64,000 nt of DNA, taken from contig NC_045147.1 in the NCBI RefSeq assembly GCF_008831285.2, positions 6,230,334-6,294,333 of the forward strand, given 5' to 3'. This document shows positions 1-10,640 of this stretch, in pieces. The DNA comes from Nymphaea colorata (Eukaryota > Streptophyta > Magnoliopsida > Nymphaeales > Nymphaeaceae). Below the pieces are notes generated by a model. The model was not told where the DNA came from and searched no databases. It saw nothing but the letters and a program-made list of their open reading frames with translations. Made by a program: the position numbers and the translations under genes. How positions within the stretch are numbered: position 1 is the first letter of the stretch; every line of letters starts with the position of its first letter.

Positions 1-149
1 ATATTGTGATACTGGTTGTATGTGCACATTAGTATGGTTATGTACCTATGTGTATGTTATTGTTATGTATTTATATGTATAGTGTATACTATTATGTACT
101 GTGAGACTTTTTTATTATATTATGTCTTCTTTAAATACAATTCGCTATA
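1..149. other. AT-rich spacer, no gene
   Basis: Short AT-rich stretch with TATGTA-type simple sequence. I see no coding potential. It is the outer flank of the palindromic gypsy LTR that begins near position 150. Confidence 0.6.
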
Positions 150-327
150 CTTGTGATATTTACGCAGTATAGTTAGTTGATCAGAACTTATATATGGATC
201 CCAGTTAGGCTTATTTGGACTTTGATGCTATTTTTGGGTTTGGATCTTTTAGTTTTGGGACCCAAGATCCAATTCTGATATCAGGGTTAGGCCCCTTATA
301 AGGGCCTCTTTTCTTGTGATTAGGGTT
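150..327 (+). repeat. Outer half of the left arm of a gypsy-LTR palindrome
   Basis: This stretch, including CTTATTTGGACTTTGATG near 210, matches the reverse complement of about 6150-6335 with scattered differences. It is the outer part of the left arm. The arm is interrupted at 328 by copia-1 and resumes at 5555 after the GGGTT target duplication (323-327 and 5555-5559). It reads as an LTR of a Ty3/gypsy element in opposite orientation to the copy at 6022-6335. The outer boundary is approximate because similarity fades into AT-rich sequence. Confidence 0.7.
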
Positions 328-492
328 TGATGAGTTTAAGAGAACTAATCTTTGATTAACCTCGAAAGAATCCCTAACTCCTCTTTATATAGACTAGAGG
401 AGAGGGATAAGTTACAAGAAAGTCATTAAAAAGAAACATTATTACACAAGTGCCCTCTCAAGCCTAATACTGAGTATAAACACGTCTTAACA
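328..492 (-). repeat. copia-1 3' LTR
   Basis: 165-bp LTR, identical to 5390-5554. In element orientation it starts TGTTAAGACG and ends CTCATCA. It contains CTATATAAA (minus) inside the inverted repeat CTCCTCT/AGAGGAG, a likely TATA box. The TSD GGGTT lies at 323-327. Confidence 0.95.
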
Positions 493-499
493 CTCCCCC

Positions 500-2490
500 T
501 CAAGTTGGAGCGTATATGTCAAACAAGCTCAACTTGGAACAACAACTTTGGAATGGTCCTCTTGCAAGAGCTTTAGTAAAAATATCAGCAGTTTGCCCTG
601 TAGTTGAAATATGGGAGGTACTTACAAACCCCTTTTGAATCATGTCTCTGGTATAGTGACAATCTACTTCAACATGCTTGGTTCTCTCATGGAAAGCAGG
701 ATTATTAGCAATAAACAGAGCAGCTTTGTTATCACCTAACAATTGCATAGGAAGAGGCACTTCCACAGTAAGATCCAACATCAGAGATCTAACCCACATA
801 ACTTCAGCAGTAGCCTGAGCCATAGCTCTATACTCAGATTCTGCACTTGATCTGGCAACCACTGTCTGCTTCTTACTCTTCCATGTGACCAAGTTGGATC
901 CAATAAACACACAAAACCCAGTAGTGGATTTTCTGTCAAGGTGACATCCCGCATAATCAGCATCAACATACACAGATATAGTGAGAGATGTACCATTTTG
1001 AAAGAAGAGTCCCATTCCTGGTGAATTTTTCAGATACCTGAGAATCATCATGGCAGCATCCCAATGGACTTTCTTGGGCTTATCCATAAATTGACTCACT
1101 CTGCTGACAGCATAGGCAATATCAGGTCGAGTAACAGTGATATATAGGAGTTTCCCAACAATCCCTCTATATTGTCTAGCATCAACATCTTCAGTATCAT
1201 CATCATACAAGCGAGTATTGATGTCCATGGGTGTAGAGGCAGGTCGACATCCTAGCATACCTGTCTCTTGCAAAACATCAGTAACGTATTTCCTTTGGCA
1301 CATGATAAGACCCTTCTGATTTCTGGCAAACTCAATACCTAGGAAATAGCGTAGCTCACCAAGATCCTTGGTGACAAAGTGTCGTCCAAGGACGCCCTTG
1401 ATGTTGGAAATCCCCTGAATATCATCCCCTGTAACAATGATATCATCAACATAGACAAGAACTATCACTGTACCTGTAGAAGTTTTCTTGACAAAAAGGG
1501 AATGATCAGCCGAAGAACGTCTGAAGCCCTCATTCTCAATATTCTCTGATAATTTTTGAAACCAAGCTCGAGGACTTTGTTTCAGACCATAAATTGCCTT
1601 TCTCAATCTACACACTTTCTGACACTCCCCCTCAGCAACAAACCCTGGTGGTTGCTGCATATACACTTCTTCATGTAGGTCACCATACAGAAAGGCATTT
1701 TTGACATCAAGTTGTGATAGAGACCAATTCTTGCTGACGGCAACAGCGAGAAGAACCCGTAAAGAAGCATGTCGTGCCACAGGAGAGAAGGTATCATAAT
1801 AATCAACCCCATAAGTCTGAGTATAGCCTTTTGCAACCAGGCGAGCCTTATATCTCTCAATGCTGCCATCTGCTCTGTATTTAACAGTAAATACCCATCG
1901 ACAACCAACAATAGCTGCATCAGATGAAGGAGTAACTAGTGTCCAGGTGCCTCTAGACTGAAGGGCATCCATCTCTTCTTGCATAGCTGCGGCCCATTTG
2001 GGATCAGAAAGAGCGGCCATGGGAGTCTGTGGAAGAGCTACAGCCGACAGTCCCTTGACAAACTGTCGGTAAGTGGGAGTGAGTCGAGCCATGGACAAAT
2101 GACCAGAGAGAGGATGCATAGTGCAACTGCGTTTGCCTTTCCTTTGAGCAATAGGCATATCAAGTTCATTAATATGAGGACCCGTAGCATGCTCTGGAGA
2201 GTCCCCTGTGGCATCATCACATAAAGAATGGTCAGCAGGATTTGTGTGTTCAGGAAGTACCTTGGGCATGCTGGGTGAAGGCACAGGAGCACAGGGGGCA
2301 GGTTGAACAGGTTTAGTGCGACGTTGGTAGATAGCCCCAAAATGCGAAGCAACGGGTTGTGGATAACTCATGAGAGGTAAAGGAAGGTGGACTTCATCAC
2401 TAAATTCAGGCACCCTTAATTGAGTTCCATTTGGAGAGAAATAAGAGGTGGACTCAAAAAAGGTAACATCAGCACTCACATACATAATAT
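500..2490 (-). CDS. copia-1 pol, reverse transcriptase and RNase H part
   Basis: Open to its stop at 500. It begins with the integrase tail (VSADVTFFES), then the copia reverse transcriptase (ALSDPKWAAAMQEEM, GCRWVFTVKY, YKARLVAKGYTQ, DVKNAFLYGDL, PRAWFQKL, catalytic YVDDI, FLGIEFAR), then RNase H (DADYAGC, STTGFCVFIG, SAESEYRAMAQ, ADIFTKAL). All key residues I can check are present. It is out of frame with the gag-protease-integrase part because of a 4-bp tandem duplication at 2479-2486, so a single full polyprotein cannot be read from this copy. The open frame runs further upstream to 2854, but that stretch overlaps integrase in the wrong frame, so I start the real coding at the junction. 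Confidence 0.9.
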
Positions 2491-4742
2491 CGACGAGTAG
2501 AAGGATCATAACAACGATATCCCTTTTGAGTGCGGGAATAACCAACAAAGATCGTTTTGATAGCCCGAGGGGATAACTTATCTCTCCCAGGACCAAGCAA
2601 CTGAACAAAGGCAACACATCCAAAAATACGAGGTGCAACAGAAAACAATTCTCTGTCAGGAAAAAGAACAGAGAAAGGAATAAGATCTCCCAACACAGAT
2701 GACGGCATGCGATTAATAAGATAGCATGCTGTAAGAACAGCATCTCCCCAATAAGAATGGGGAACATGGCTGTGTATGATAATGGTTCTGGCGACATCAA
2801 GAATATGGCGGTGTTTTCTTTCAGCAACCCCGTTTTGTTGAGAGGTATAGGCACAAGAAGTTTGGTGAATGATACCCTTATCCCTGAAAAATTGTTCTAA
2901 AGAGGAAGCACAGAACTCAAGAGCATTGTCAGAGCGCACAATCTTGACACAAGTATCAAACTGAGTTAGAATTTCATTGATAAGATTTTTGATTACATGA
3001 CCCGCTTCAGATTTGTGTTTCATAAGAAAAACCCAACTAACACGACTGTAATCATCAACAGCAACAAGATAATACCGATGACCCTGAAGGTCAGGAGTAC
3101 GACTCGGGCCCCAAACATCAAAATGAAGTAACTCAAACACAGAGTGGCTACTTCTACTAGACCGCGGAGGAAAGGATGACCGATGGTGTTTGCCTAACTG
3201 ACAAGACTCACATTGAAAAGACGACTTATGAGACAGCTGAGGGAGAACATGCAGCAGTTTCTGAAACGGGAGATGTCCAAAACGTAAATGCCAAGTATAA
3301 GCCGAGGATGAGGACGACCCTGACGAGGTAGATCCAGCAAAGGGAAAGGAATGCACTAGCCTGTAGAGACCTCCCTGTTCACGGCCACTGCCAATCACCC
3401 TGCCCGTCAGTATATCCTGAAACACAAGAGAGGAAGAGTCAAATATAGCACGACAATTTAATTCTCTGGTAATCTGACTGATAGAAAGTAGGCTATGGGG
3501 GAATTCTGGTGCATGAAGAACGTGCTGCAGCGGCAATGATGAAGTAAGTTGGACCTCTCCATGTCCAACAACTGGTGAATCTTTTCCATCTGCTAGAATA
3601 ACCGAACGACCTGGTGGAGTAGGGACGTAAGAGGTGAATTGCGTCTTATCCCCACAGAGATGTGTCGATGCACCAGAATCAATAAGCCAATCTGTAGTGT
3701 CAGGAGGAGAGCAGACTGTACAGGCAGAATACATACCAGATGAAGAAGCACTCGCAGCGGTAGGAACAGTAGAAGTGGTCGGACCAGGGGCTTGATGGGC
3801 GCTGTCGCCAATCAAGAGCCTCAACTGAGAGAGAATGTCATCTACATGCAACTCACTGGAGGAGGCAGTGTGCTGAGGCTTAGGCTGCTCAGGAGAATCA
3901 GTAGATACAGTCTGATTTGCAAAAGCTGGACGACCATGTTTCTGCCAACACTTATCCACATTATGACCAATGCGGTGACAAAACTGACATACAGGGCGCG
4001 AAGGGGTATTGCCACGGCCACGGCCCCCTCGTCCTCTGGCAAAAAAGGGTCCACCTCTGCCACGAGTAGCAAGCATAGCAGAAGTGGTATCAGGAACAGT
4101 CGATGCAGAGATCGGAATTCTGCTGAGCCTACTGTAAGCCTCATCAATAGGAGGAATTGAGGGACTAGTAAGCATTTGGTTCTTTGCGGATTCATAAACA
4201 GAGTCTAAACCAGAAAGAAAGATCCCTACCATAAGCATGTCTCTGTATGCCTTTTGTTGTTCACACTTGCATGCGGGAAAGTAGCTATTCAGTCTCTCAA
4301 ACATGGACTTGAGACTAGAATAATAAGTGTGAAGAGGTTTGCCATCTTGTCGCATCTGATGGATATCATGATGAAGCTGCATAATGCGCGTTTCATTTCT
4401 TGCCTGTGAATACGTGGCAGCAAGGGAATCCCACATATCCTTTGCACTGTCCTTGTGCAAGACTTCATTTGCAATTTCTTGTGAGAGAGTACCAACAATC
4501 CATACCATAACCAATGAATTATCTTTAAACCAAGTAGTATATTTTCCTACCTTCTGTACGGGCTCGGGCTCCAATATGAGATGTTCCTTCTCATGAGCGA
4601 TCAAAGTTCTTTTTACTTGCATGGCCCACATCTCGTAATTACCCCCATCCATTTTGGTGATAATGCTGGAAAATGGGGAACTCTTCATCTCTCCCGACGA
4701 TACAAAGGAAGAGGTATTAGCGCCACTGCTAATTTCAGACAT
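2469..4742 (-). CDS. copia-1 gag-protease-integrase polyprotein
   Basis: 757 codons starting MSEISSGAN at 4742. The gag capsid region (residues 30-220) is followed by an RG-rich linker and a CCHC zinc knuckle, CQFCHRIGHNVDKC (252-265). The aspartic protease motif DSGAST is at 355-360. The integrase HHCC finger (H485/H489 with C511/C514) is followed by a catalytic triad: D542 in FDVWG, D605 in RSDNA and E641 in NGVAERK, with 35 residues between D605 and E641 as expected. The frame ends at 2469, shortly after a 4-bp duplication, where intact relatives continue into reverse transcriptase. Apart from that break the region is undamaged. Confidence 0.92.
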   Translation of the reverse strand: MSEISSGANTSSFVSSGEMKSSPFSSIITKMDGGNYEMWAMQVKRTLIAHEKEHLILEPEPVQKVGKYTTWFKDNSLVMVWIVGTLSQEIANEVLHKDSAKDMWDSLAATYSQARNETRIMQLHHDIHQMRQDGKPLHTYYSSLKSMFERLNSYFPACKCEQQKAYRDMLMVGIFLSGLDSVYESAKNQMLTSPSIPPIDEAYSRLSRIPISASTVPDTTSAMLATRGRGGPFFARGRGGRGRGNTPSRPVCQFCHRIGHNVDKCWQKHGRPAFANQTVSTDSPEQPKPQHTASSSELHVDDILSQLRLLIGDSAHQAPGPTTSTVPTAASASSSGMYSACTVCSPPDTTDWLIDSGASTHLCGDKTQFTSYVPTPPGRSVILADGKDSPVVGHGEVQLTSSLPLQHVLHAPEFPHSLLSISQITRELNCRAIFDSSSLVFQDILTGRVIGSGREQGGLYRLVHSFPFAGSTSSGSSSSSAYTWHLRFGHLPFQKLLHVLPQLSHKSSFQCESCQLGKHHRSSFPPRSSRSSHSVFELLHFDVWGPSRTPDLQGHRYYLVAVDDYSRVSWVFLMKHKSEAGHVIKNLINEILTQFDTCVKIVRSDNALEFCASSLEQFFRDKGIIHQTSCAYTSQQNGVAERKHRHILDVARTIIIHSHVPHSYWGDAVLTACYLINRMPSSVLGDLIPFSVLFPDRELFSVAPRIFGCVAFVQLLGPGRDKLSPRAIKTIFVGYSRTQKGYRCYDPSTRRYYVCEC

Positions 4743-5377
4743 CTTTCAACACAAAGTAGGAAACCGAGCCACGGAATAGGAAGTGCAGGCAAAAGAATAC
4801 AATCACATAGCGAAAGACAACATGCTGATCATGAAGCAATATGCAGTTAACGCAGGTAGCAATCCAGAAGTCTGATCGGCGAGAAGAGGCAACAGCAGAG
4901 CTGAACGAAGAGAGATACCAGAGACGACGCTGAGAAGAAAATCAGCGTGCAGAACCACGGGCAGAGCAGCGGCGGAACAGCGGCGGAGCTGCGTGCAGCG
5001 GAGGAGCAGCGTGCAGAGCAGCGGCGGAGCAGCATGCAGCGGAAAGACGCTGAGAGGAAAAATCAGCGTTGAGGCGGCGGCGAAGATGACAGGCGAAGTT
5101 GTGGCGGCGAAGATGACAGGCGAAGCAGACTGCTGGGCGGAGCAACGGCAGAGTGCACACGCGGCGGCGGCGCAGGCGGACGGGCGCAGGCGGCGCAGGC
5201 GGAGGCAGAGGCAGCGCAGGCAGACAATGGGTAGGGCGACGAGGGGCAGCAGGGATGGATCAGGCGGCAATGGACAGGGCGAGGCGGCAATGGACAGGGC
5301 GGCGGCAACTGACGCCGATGAGGCGGCGGCCGGCGCCGCTCAGTCGGCGACAACTCGCTGAGGAGGAGACGGCTGGA
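4743..5377 (-). other. copia-1 leader, GC-rich with GCGGCGGAGCAG repeats
   Basis: Untranslated leader between the primer-binding site and the gag start. It is strikingly GC-rich between 4930 and 5370, with short reiterated GCGGCGG, GCAGCGG and AGGCGGCGGC blocks. Reading frames here are open on both strands only because of composition, and I do not call genes in it. Confidence 0.75.
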
Positions 5378-5389
5378 GCTCTGATACCA
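5378..5389 (-). other. copia-1 primer-binding site
   Basis: Minus-strand TGGTATCAGAGC, complementary to the 3' end of initiator methionine tRNA. It starts directly beside the right (5') LTR, with no more than one base between, and fixes the LTR boundary and element orientation. Confidence 0.92.
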
Positions 5390-5554
5390 TGATGAGTTTA
5401 AGAGAACTAATCTTTGATTAACCTCGAAAGAATCCCTAACTCCTCTTTATATAGACTAGAGGAGAGGGATAAGTTACAAGAAAGTCATTAAAAAGAAACA
5501 TTATTACACAAGTGCCCTCTCAAGCCTAATACTGAGTATAAACACGTCTTAACA
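5390..5554 (-). repeat. copia-1 5' LTR
   Basis: 165-bp LTR, identical to 328-492, followed by the TSD GGGTT at 5555-5559. Confidence 0.95.
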
Positions 5555-5671
5555 GGGTTAATTTGCATTGTGAAAAACCCTAATTTGCTATTGAATTCCC
5601 ATTTTGCTTTCCTGCAATTTTCCCTTTTGCTGTTGCTTTTTGATGCTTTTCTCGTGGGGACTAGAGTGAGG
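5555..5671 (+). repeat. Inner half of the left arm of the gypsy-LTR palindrome
   Basis: Continues the arm broken by copia-1. TTGAATTCCC near 5592 and CTCGTGGGGACTAG near 5651 pair with the reverse complement of 6041-6140. The arm stops sharply at 5671, where gag-like sequence starts. Confidence 0.72.
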
Positions 5672-5851
5672 TCTCCACCTGGGTTCTTGTTGTGCGACTT
5701 CAACATGTCGGCCTTCGTTGTTCTTTGATGCATCAAATCGGCTATCACAGTCGTCCACCCTCTTGGTTAGTGTCCTTAGGGCTCGATTCATCTGACTTAG
5801 GGTTTCTTGGTTCGATTTTTCCATGTGAACCAGCTTTTTTTTTGTGCGCAT
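5672..5851 (-). pseudogene. Ty3/gypsy gag N-terminus, truncated
   Basis: Minus-strand frame starting at 5851 (MRTKKKLVHMEK) with a charged heptad-like stretch (ETLSQMNRALRTLTKRVDD). This resembles the N-terminal part of plant gypsy Gag proteins by character rather than by a diagnostic motif. It lies about 170 bp downstream of a primer-binding-site-like sequence (minus TTGGTATTAGAGATCAAG, 6002-6019) that abuts an LTR, which supports the call. After about 60 codons the frame runs into the inverted LTR arm, so the rest of Gag and all of Pol are missing. Confidence 0.55.
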
Positions 5852-6021
5852 TTGTTGTTAACGAGTTTTGTCCATTGATTTGATCAGGCGAAAAACGAGA
5901 TCTTCAAGCCTTTTCTTTCACTTTTTTTTTATTATTATTTTTTTATTTCAGTAGAAGGCTTGTTTCTTGGGACTTCAGCCATTGCAAAGATCGAAGAGAA
6001 ACTTGATCTCTAATACCAATT

Positions 6022-6335
6022 TGACGTAGTGATTAGAATTCCTCACCCTAATCCCCACGAGAAAAGCATGAGAAAGCAATAACAGAAAGGAAAAATGCAG
6101 GAAAACAGAAGGGGAATTCAATAGCATAAGATAATTAGGGTTTTTCTCAATGCCAATTTAGCCCTAATCACAAGAAAAGAGGCCCTTTTAAGGGGCTTAA
6201 TCCTGAGATCCGAATTGGATCTTGGGTACCAAAACTAAAAGATCCAAAGCCAAAAATAACATCAAAGTCTAAATAAGCCCAAACGGATCCGAATATAAAG
6301 TTCGATCTACTCTAGACTATACTGTGTCAGAGATT
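6022..6335 (-). repeat. gypsy LTR, right arm of the palindrome
   Basis: On the minus strand this ends CACTACGTCA, followed by the primer-binding-like TTGGTATTAGAG, so it is a 5' LTR. From 6041 to about 6335 it is the inverted complement of 150-327 plus 5555-5671. No second LTR in direct orientation was found, so the source element is a rearranged remnant. Confidence 0.7.
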
Positions 6336-6444
6336 ATATGACTTATACATAAATATATTATGTAAATAGTGTGTTTTATATATGTTTCTGATTTCTTATT
6401 TTAATTGTCAATTTGTTATGTTTCTCTTTCTGTTATATGACCAT
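6336..6444. other. AT-rich spacer
   Basis: Short AT-rich sequence between two retroelement remnants. Nothing recognisable. Confidence 0.6.
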
Positions 6445-6870
6445 CTCTGAAGTGATTTCTAGTGACGTGAGAGAAAGAGATAGAAGAAACATGCTAAAAA
6501 ATCTTCATTGATCACTTACCCTAACCCTTGCTTAAGGGAGAATTAGGGTACAAAACATAATTACATTGTAAACCAGAAAAATATTGAAAATAATTAAAGA
6601 ACTGTCAGGTTCTTTAATGATAAAAAAACTGCCTCATCGTCAACATAAATATCTACCATACTTAGCTTGTTACAACACTTCGAAAATTCACTAATTGCAA
6701 GAGCTTTAGTAAAGATATATATCAACAATTTGTTCTTCAGAGACCACGTGAGTTGTAGAGATCACTCCTCCTTGAACTAAATCACGAATGTAATGATGGT
6801 CTACTTCAATGTGTTTCAGTGCTTTCTTGAAAGATCGGGTTGTTTGTATTTTGTAATATAGGTGGCTTCA
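6445..6870 (-). pseudogene. Ty1/copia 3' end remnant (RNase H tail plus probable LTR)
   Basis: The minus strand of about 6661-6865 encodes the degraded tail of a copia RNase H. Fragments such as FTKALAISEF and CNKLSMVDIY can be read with frameshifts, and the nucleotides parallel 7300-7450 of copia-2. The adjoining 6445-6660, with ACCCTAA and TTAGGGT in inverted arrangement, is probably the attached LTR. There is no partner LTR and no target duplication, so this is an old truncated copy of a family related to copia-2. Confidence 0.65.
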
Positions 6871-6992
6871 AAAAACTCTCATTGTCAACAATTTCTGTTA
6901 TATATTTGTAGTATATATGATTGTTTCTGATTTCTAATTTTATAGCAATATGTATACCGTAATATGTATAGCTGTTTCTAGTAATATGATTT
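6871..6992. other. AT-rich spacer, target of copia-2
   Basis: AT-rich sequence containing GTAATATG repeats. Its last five bases, GATTT, are the left target duplication of copia-2. Confidence 0.6.
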
Positions 6993-7019
6993 TGTTGAAT
7001 ATTGGAGGAAGAAAGGGAC

Positions 7020-7074
<55 letters not shown>

Positions 7075-7240
7075 CTTTCTTGTGTCATTCAGGTAACCCT
7101 AATCTCTTTCAAAAGAGATTAGGGCGTTGACTACATATTTACAATTTCAGTCCACTAAAATATAAGAAAACAATAAGTAGACCCTTGTCTACTTTCTAAT
7201 ATTTTAGAAAAACTCAAATTGACACTAGAAAACTTTAACA
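6993..7240 (-). repeat. copia-2 3' LTR
   Basis: TG...CA-bounded LTR containing a (GA)n run of about 50 bp (7022-7071) and a perfect hairpin of 13-bp arms with a 2-base loop (CCCTAATCTCTTT and its complement). Confidence 0.93.
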
Positions 7241-7247
7241 CTCCCCC

Positions 7248-10200
7248 TCAAGCTGGAGCATAGATATCAATCATGCTCAGCTTGGTACATCCTCTCAAGA
7301 AATCTCCAATGGGAAGAGCTTTAGTAAACATATCAGCTGCTTGATCTTTAGAGGAAACGTGGATCGTGCTAATGACTCCTCCTTGGACCAAGTCTCGAAC
7401 ATAATGGCAATCCACTTCAATGTGTTTCGTCCTCTCATGAAAAACAGGGTTATTTGCAATGTAGGTAGCGGCTCTGTTATCACAATACATCTTCATAGGA
7501 AGTTTCACTGAAATTCTCAATTCTACAAGCACTGATTTGACCCATGACATTTCAGTCGCCGTTTGAGCCATAGCTCTATATTCAGACTCGACACTCGATC
7601 TAGCAACCACATTCTGTTTCTTGCTCCTCCAAGAAATATGATTCCCACCAATAAAGACGCAAAAACCTGTAGTAGATCTTCTATCATTTACTGACCCTGC
7701 ATAATCAACATCACTATATGCTTCTATCTATGTCCACACATTCACCTTTTTTGAACCATAACCCCTTTTCCGAGGCTGATTTCAAGTATTTTATCACCAT
7801 TAAAGCAGCCTCCCAATGAACTTTCTGAGGTTTTTCCATGAATTGACTAAGCTTATTTACAACAAAGCTGATGTCTGGACGAGTGATTGTCAAATATAAA
7901 AGTTTCCCTATCAGAGATCTGTAAGAACGAGAGTCAAAAGCCTTTGATTCATCATCATGCATATGAATCCAAGGATTCATGGGAAGTATAGCAGGTTTGG
8001 CTCCCAATAACCCTGTTTCTTGCAGAAGATCAAGAGCATATTTCCTTTGAGACATCACAATCCCTTTACTACTACGAGCCACTTCAATACCAAGGAAATA
8101 TCGAAGTTGACCAAGATCTTTTGTGACAAAGAGTTTTTGTAAGAACTTCTTTATCCAAGCTATCTCTTGAATATTTTCTCCAGTGAGAACAATATCATCA
8201 ACATGTACAATCAATATCACTATATCAGAAGTCCCTTGCTTGATAAACGAGTGATCAAGCTGGGATCTTCGAAATCCACATTTAGAGACAACCTCACTTA
8301 GCTTATGGAACCATGCACGGGGACTTTGTTTAAGTCCATAGATAGCCTTTTTGAGTTTGCATACCTTGGAACACTCTCCCTGTCGTTCAAAACCAGGTGG
8401 TTGTTGCATATAGACTGTTTCAGAGAGACCACCATATAAAAATGCATTTTTCCCATCAAGCTGAAAAAGAGGCCAATCCTGATGAACTGCGAGAGATATA
8501 ATTAGGCGAATAGTACCTAACTGTGCCACAGGCGAGAACGTCTCGAAGAAGTCCACCCCATAAGTCTGTGTATAGCCTTTAGCCACAAGACGAGCTTTGA
8601 ATCGCTCTACAGACCCATCAGAATGATATTTGATGGTGAATACCCATTTGGAGCCAACAACATCACAATTCAACGGTAGGTCCACCAAGTCCCTAGTCTC
8701 CCTAGAAAGAAGAGCATCAATTTTTTCCTGCATAGCATGCTTCCATCGTGAATCTAATAAGGCTTGGTGGTGAGAGGTCGGAATAGTATGACTAGCCATG
8801 ACTCGATCAAACTGCACCAAACTTGTGCTCAAATGGTCCATAGAAACTCAGTTAGAAATCGGATGCCTTGTGCAGTGTGCACTGTCGCTGGCCCTTGCGA
8901 AGAGCAATAGGTAGATCATGTGCAGAATAGTCATCATTTCTTCCTGAATCAGTCTTATCATTAGAACTTACCTCATGAGAAGACGTTGGTGGGCATTTAG
9001 GAGAGGGACCTTGACGTCGGGTATAGACTATTGGAGGATCAAGAAAACGATCACCTGATAATGGTGGAGAGGGCGGGATCGACTCAAGTGATATTAGGGG
9101 AATAGGAAGAGGAATAGACATTGGAAGCTCAGACACAGTGGTACTTGGAGCGGAAAAATAAGGACGAGACTCAAAGAATGTAACATCCGCACTGACGATC
9201 TCTTTCTTGGTATGAGGATCAAAACATCGATAGCCTTTTTGATTGGCAGAATATCCAATGAACACACATTTGACAGCTTGGGCAGCAAGTTTGTTTTTGT
9301 TTGGGCCCAAGATGTGTGCAAAACAAGTGCATCTAAATACTTTAGGAGGTATATGAAATAATGGTCGATCAGGATATAGTATTTGAATGGGATGCTTTCT
9401 TGGATGGCAGAGGAGGACAATCTGCTGGTGAGATAACATGCGGTAAGAATAGCATCACTCAAAAAATAGGCAAACATATGCAACATGAGGGTACAAGCCA
9501 CATTTAGAAGTTGTCGATGTTTGCGTTCAGCAACACCATTTTGTTGGGATGTGTGAGGACATGTATATTGTGGTCGGATCCCATGATTGGCATAAAATTG
9601 GAGTAGAATTGAAGATTTAAATTCAAGAGCATTATCAGTGCGAATATTTGACAACACAAAACTGAGTTTTTATTTCATTGACAAATTTCTGAAGAATATA
9701 GATGACTTCAGACCTATCCCGTAACAAAAATACCCAACTGACTCTAGTAAAATCATCAACCAAAACAAGGTAATACCAGAAATGTGAACGACAGGAAACA
9801 CGACTTGGACCCCAAACATCAACATGTAGAAGATCAAAGGGACTTTCACTCGATGGACTTTGACTTGAAAGGAAACTACTACGTGTATGCTTGCCTAACT
9901 GGCATGCATCACATAAGAATGACTCTGACACATGAATATCTGGAAAAATGCGACGAAGCTTGGACACAGACGGATGACCCAGTCTGAGATGCCACTGCAA
10001 AGGAGAAGGCTTTGACATGAAAGAGGATGCAGCAACATCTACAGGGACAGAGAGAAAATAGAGCCCCTCCTGTTCATGGCTGCCACCAATCATCTTCCCA
10101 GTTTGTAAGTCCTGAAAAGAACATGAGCCAGGATAAAAAATGACTCTACACTGTAAATCTCTAGCCAATTGCTTAACAGATTACAAGTTAACAGGAAATC

Positions 10201-10640
10201 GAGGAGCATATAGCACATGTGTAATGGTCTCAAAAGGTGTGAGATGGATATCACCGTTGCCTAGAATAGGGGACAACTTACCATCAGCCAACCTGACGTG
10301 TTGTGGTGTAGTGAACCTGGTAAACGATAAAAACATCTGTGGCTGATTACAACAATGCCTGGATGCTCCTGAGTCAATCATCCATATCATACCTGGGTCA
10401 CTGGTAGGGGCACCAAAAGAGAGAACCGAGTCTATAACAGCTGTGCTGGTTGAGGCAAGAGTAGACCTCTTAGCAAGAACCAGATCATATTCTTCCTTGC
10501 TTAAGTTGAGATAATACGATGGAAGTATAGGAGAACAGGTAGGAGACTCAACCATAGCATCTGTAGACTCTGACGAAGTTGCAGTAGATGAAGAAGACCC
10601 TTCCGACCTACTACGTCACCCATAAAAAAAATTACACTCG
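7248..10640 (-). pseudogene. copia-2 pol (protease, integrase, reverse transcriptase, RNase H), broken
   Basis: In minus-strand order: protease with MIDSGASRHC (about 10375), the pre-integrase zinc finger region (about 9900-10000), integrase with DVWGPSRV, RTDNALEF and NGVAERK split over two frames (9094-9850), reverse transcriptase (7714-8841) with GSKWVFTIKY and FKARLVAKGYTQ, and RNase H (7248-7610) ending YAPA. The catalytic loop reads HVDDI instead of YVDDI. At least four frame changes make the copy inactive. A cysteine/histidine-poor scrap at about 10600-10690 is all that remains where the Gag zinc knuckle would be. Confidence 0.9.

Larger units (their letters stand above)
328..5554 (-). 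mobile_element. copia-1: complete, very young Ty1/copia LTR retrotransposon
   Basis: A 5227-bp element on the minus strand. Its 165-bp LTRs (328-492 and 5390-5554) are identical by eye over their full length, begin TG and end CA in element orientation, and are flanked by the perfect 5-bp duplication GGGTT. Next to the right LTR is the primer-binding site TGGTATCAGAGC (minus), and next to the left LTR is the purine tract TTGAGGGGGAG (minus). Domain order is gag, protease, integrase, reverse transcriptase, RNase H, which defines Ty1/copia. Short LTRs and size fit the Ale/Retrofit lineage, but that is only a suggestion. The one clear defect is a 4-bp duplication between integrase and reverse transcriptase. 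It is inserted in an older gypsy LTR. Confidence 0.96.

Noticed and set aside
4803-5392. Overlapping open frames on both strands, up to 155 codons, in GC-rich DNA
   Set aside because: They are alanine/arginine-rich translations of short GCGGCGG-type repeats in the copia-1 leader, with no domain. Openness is due to composition.
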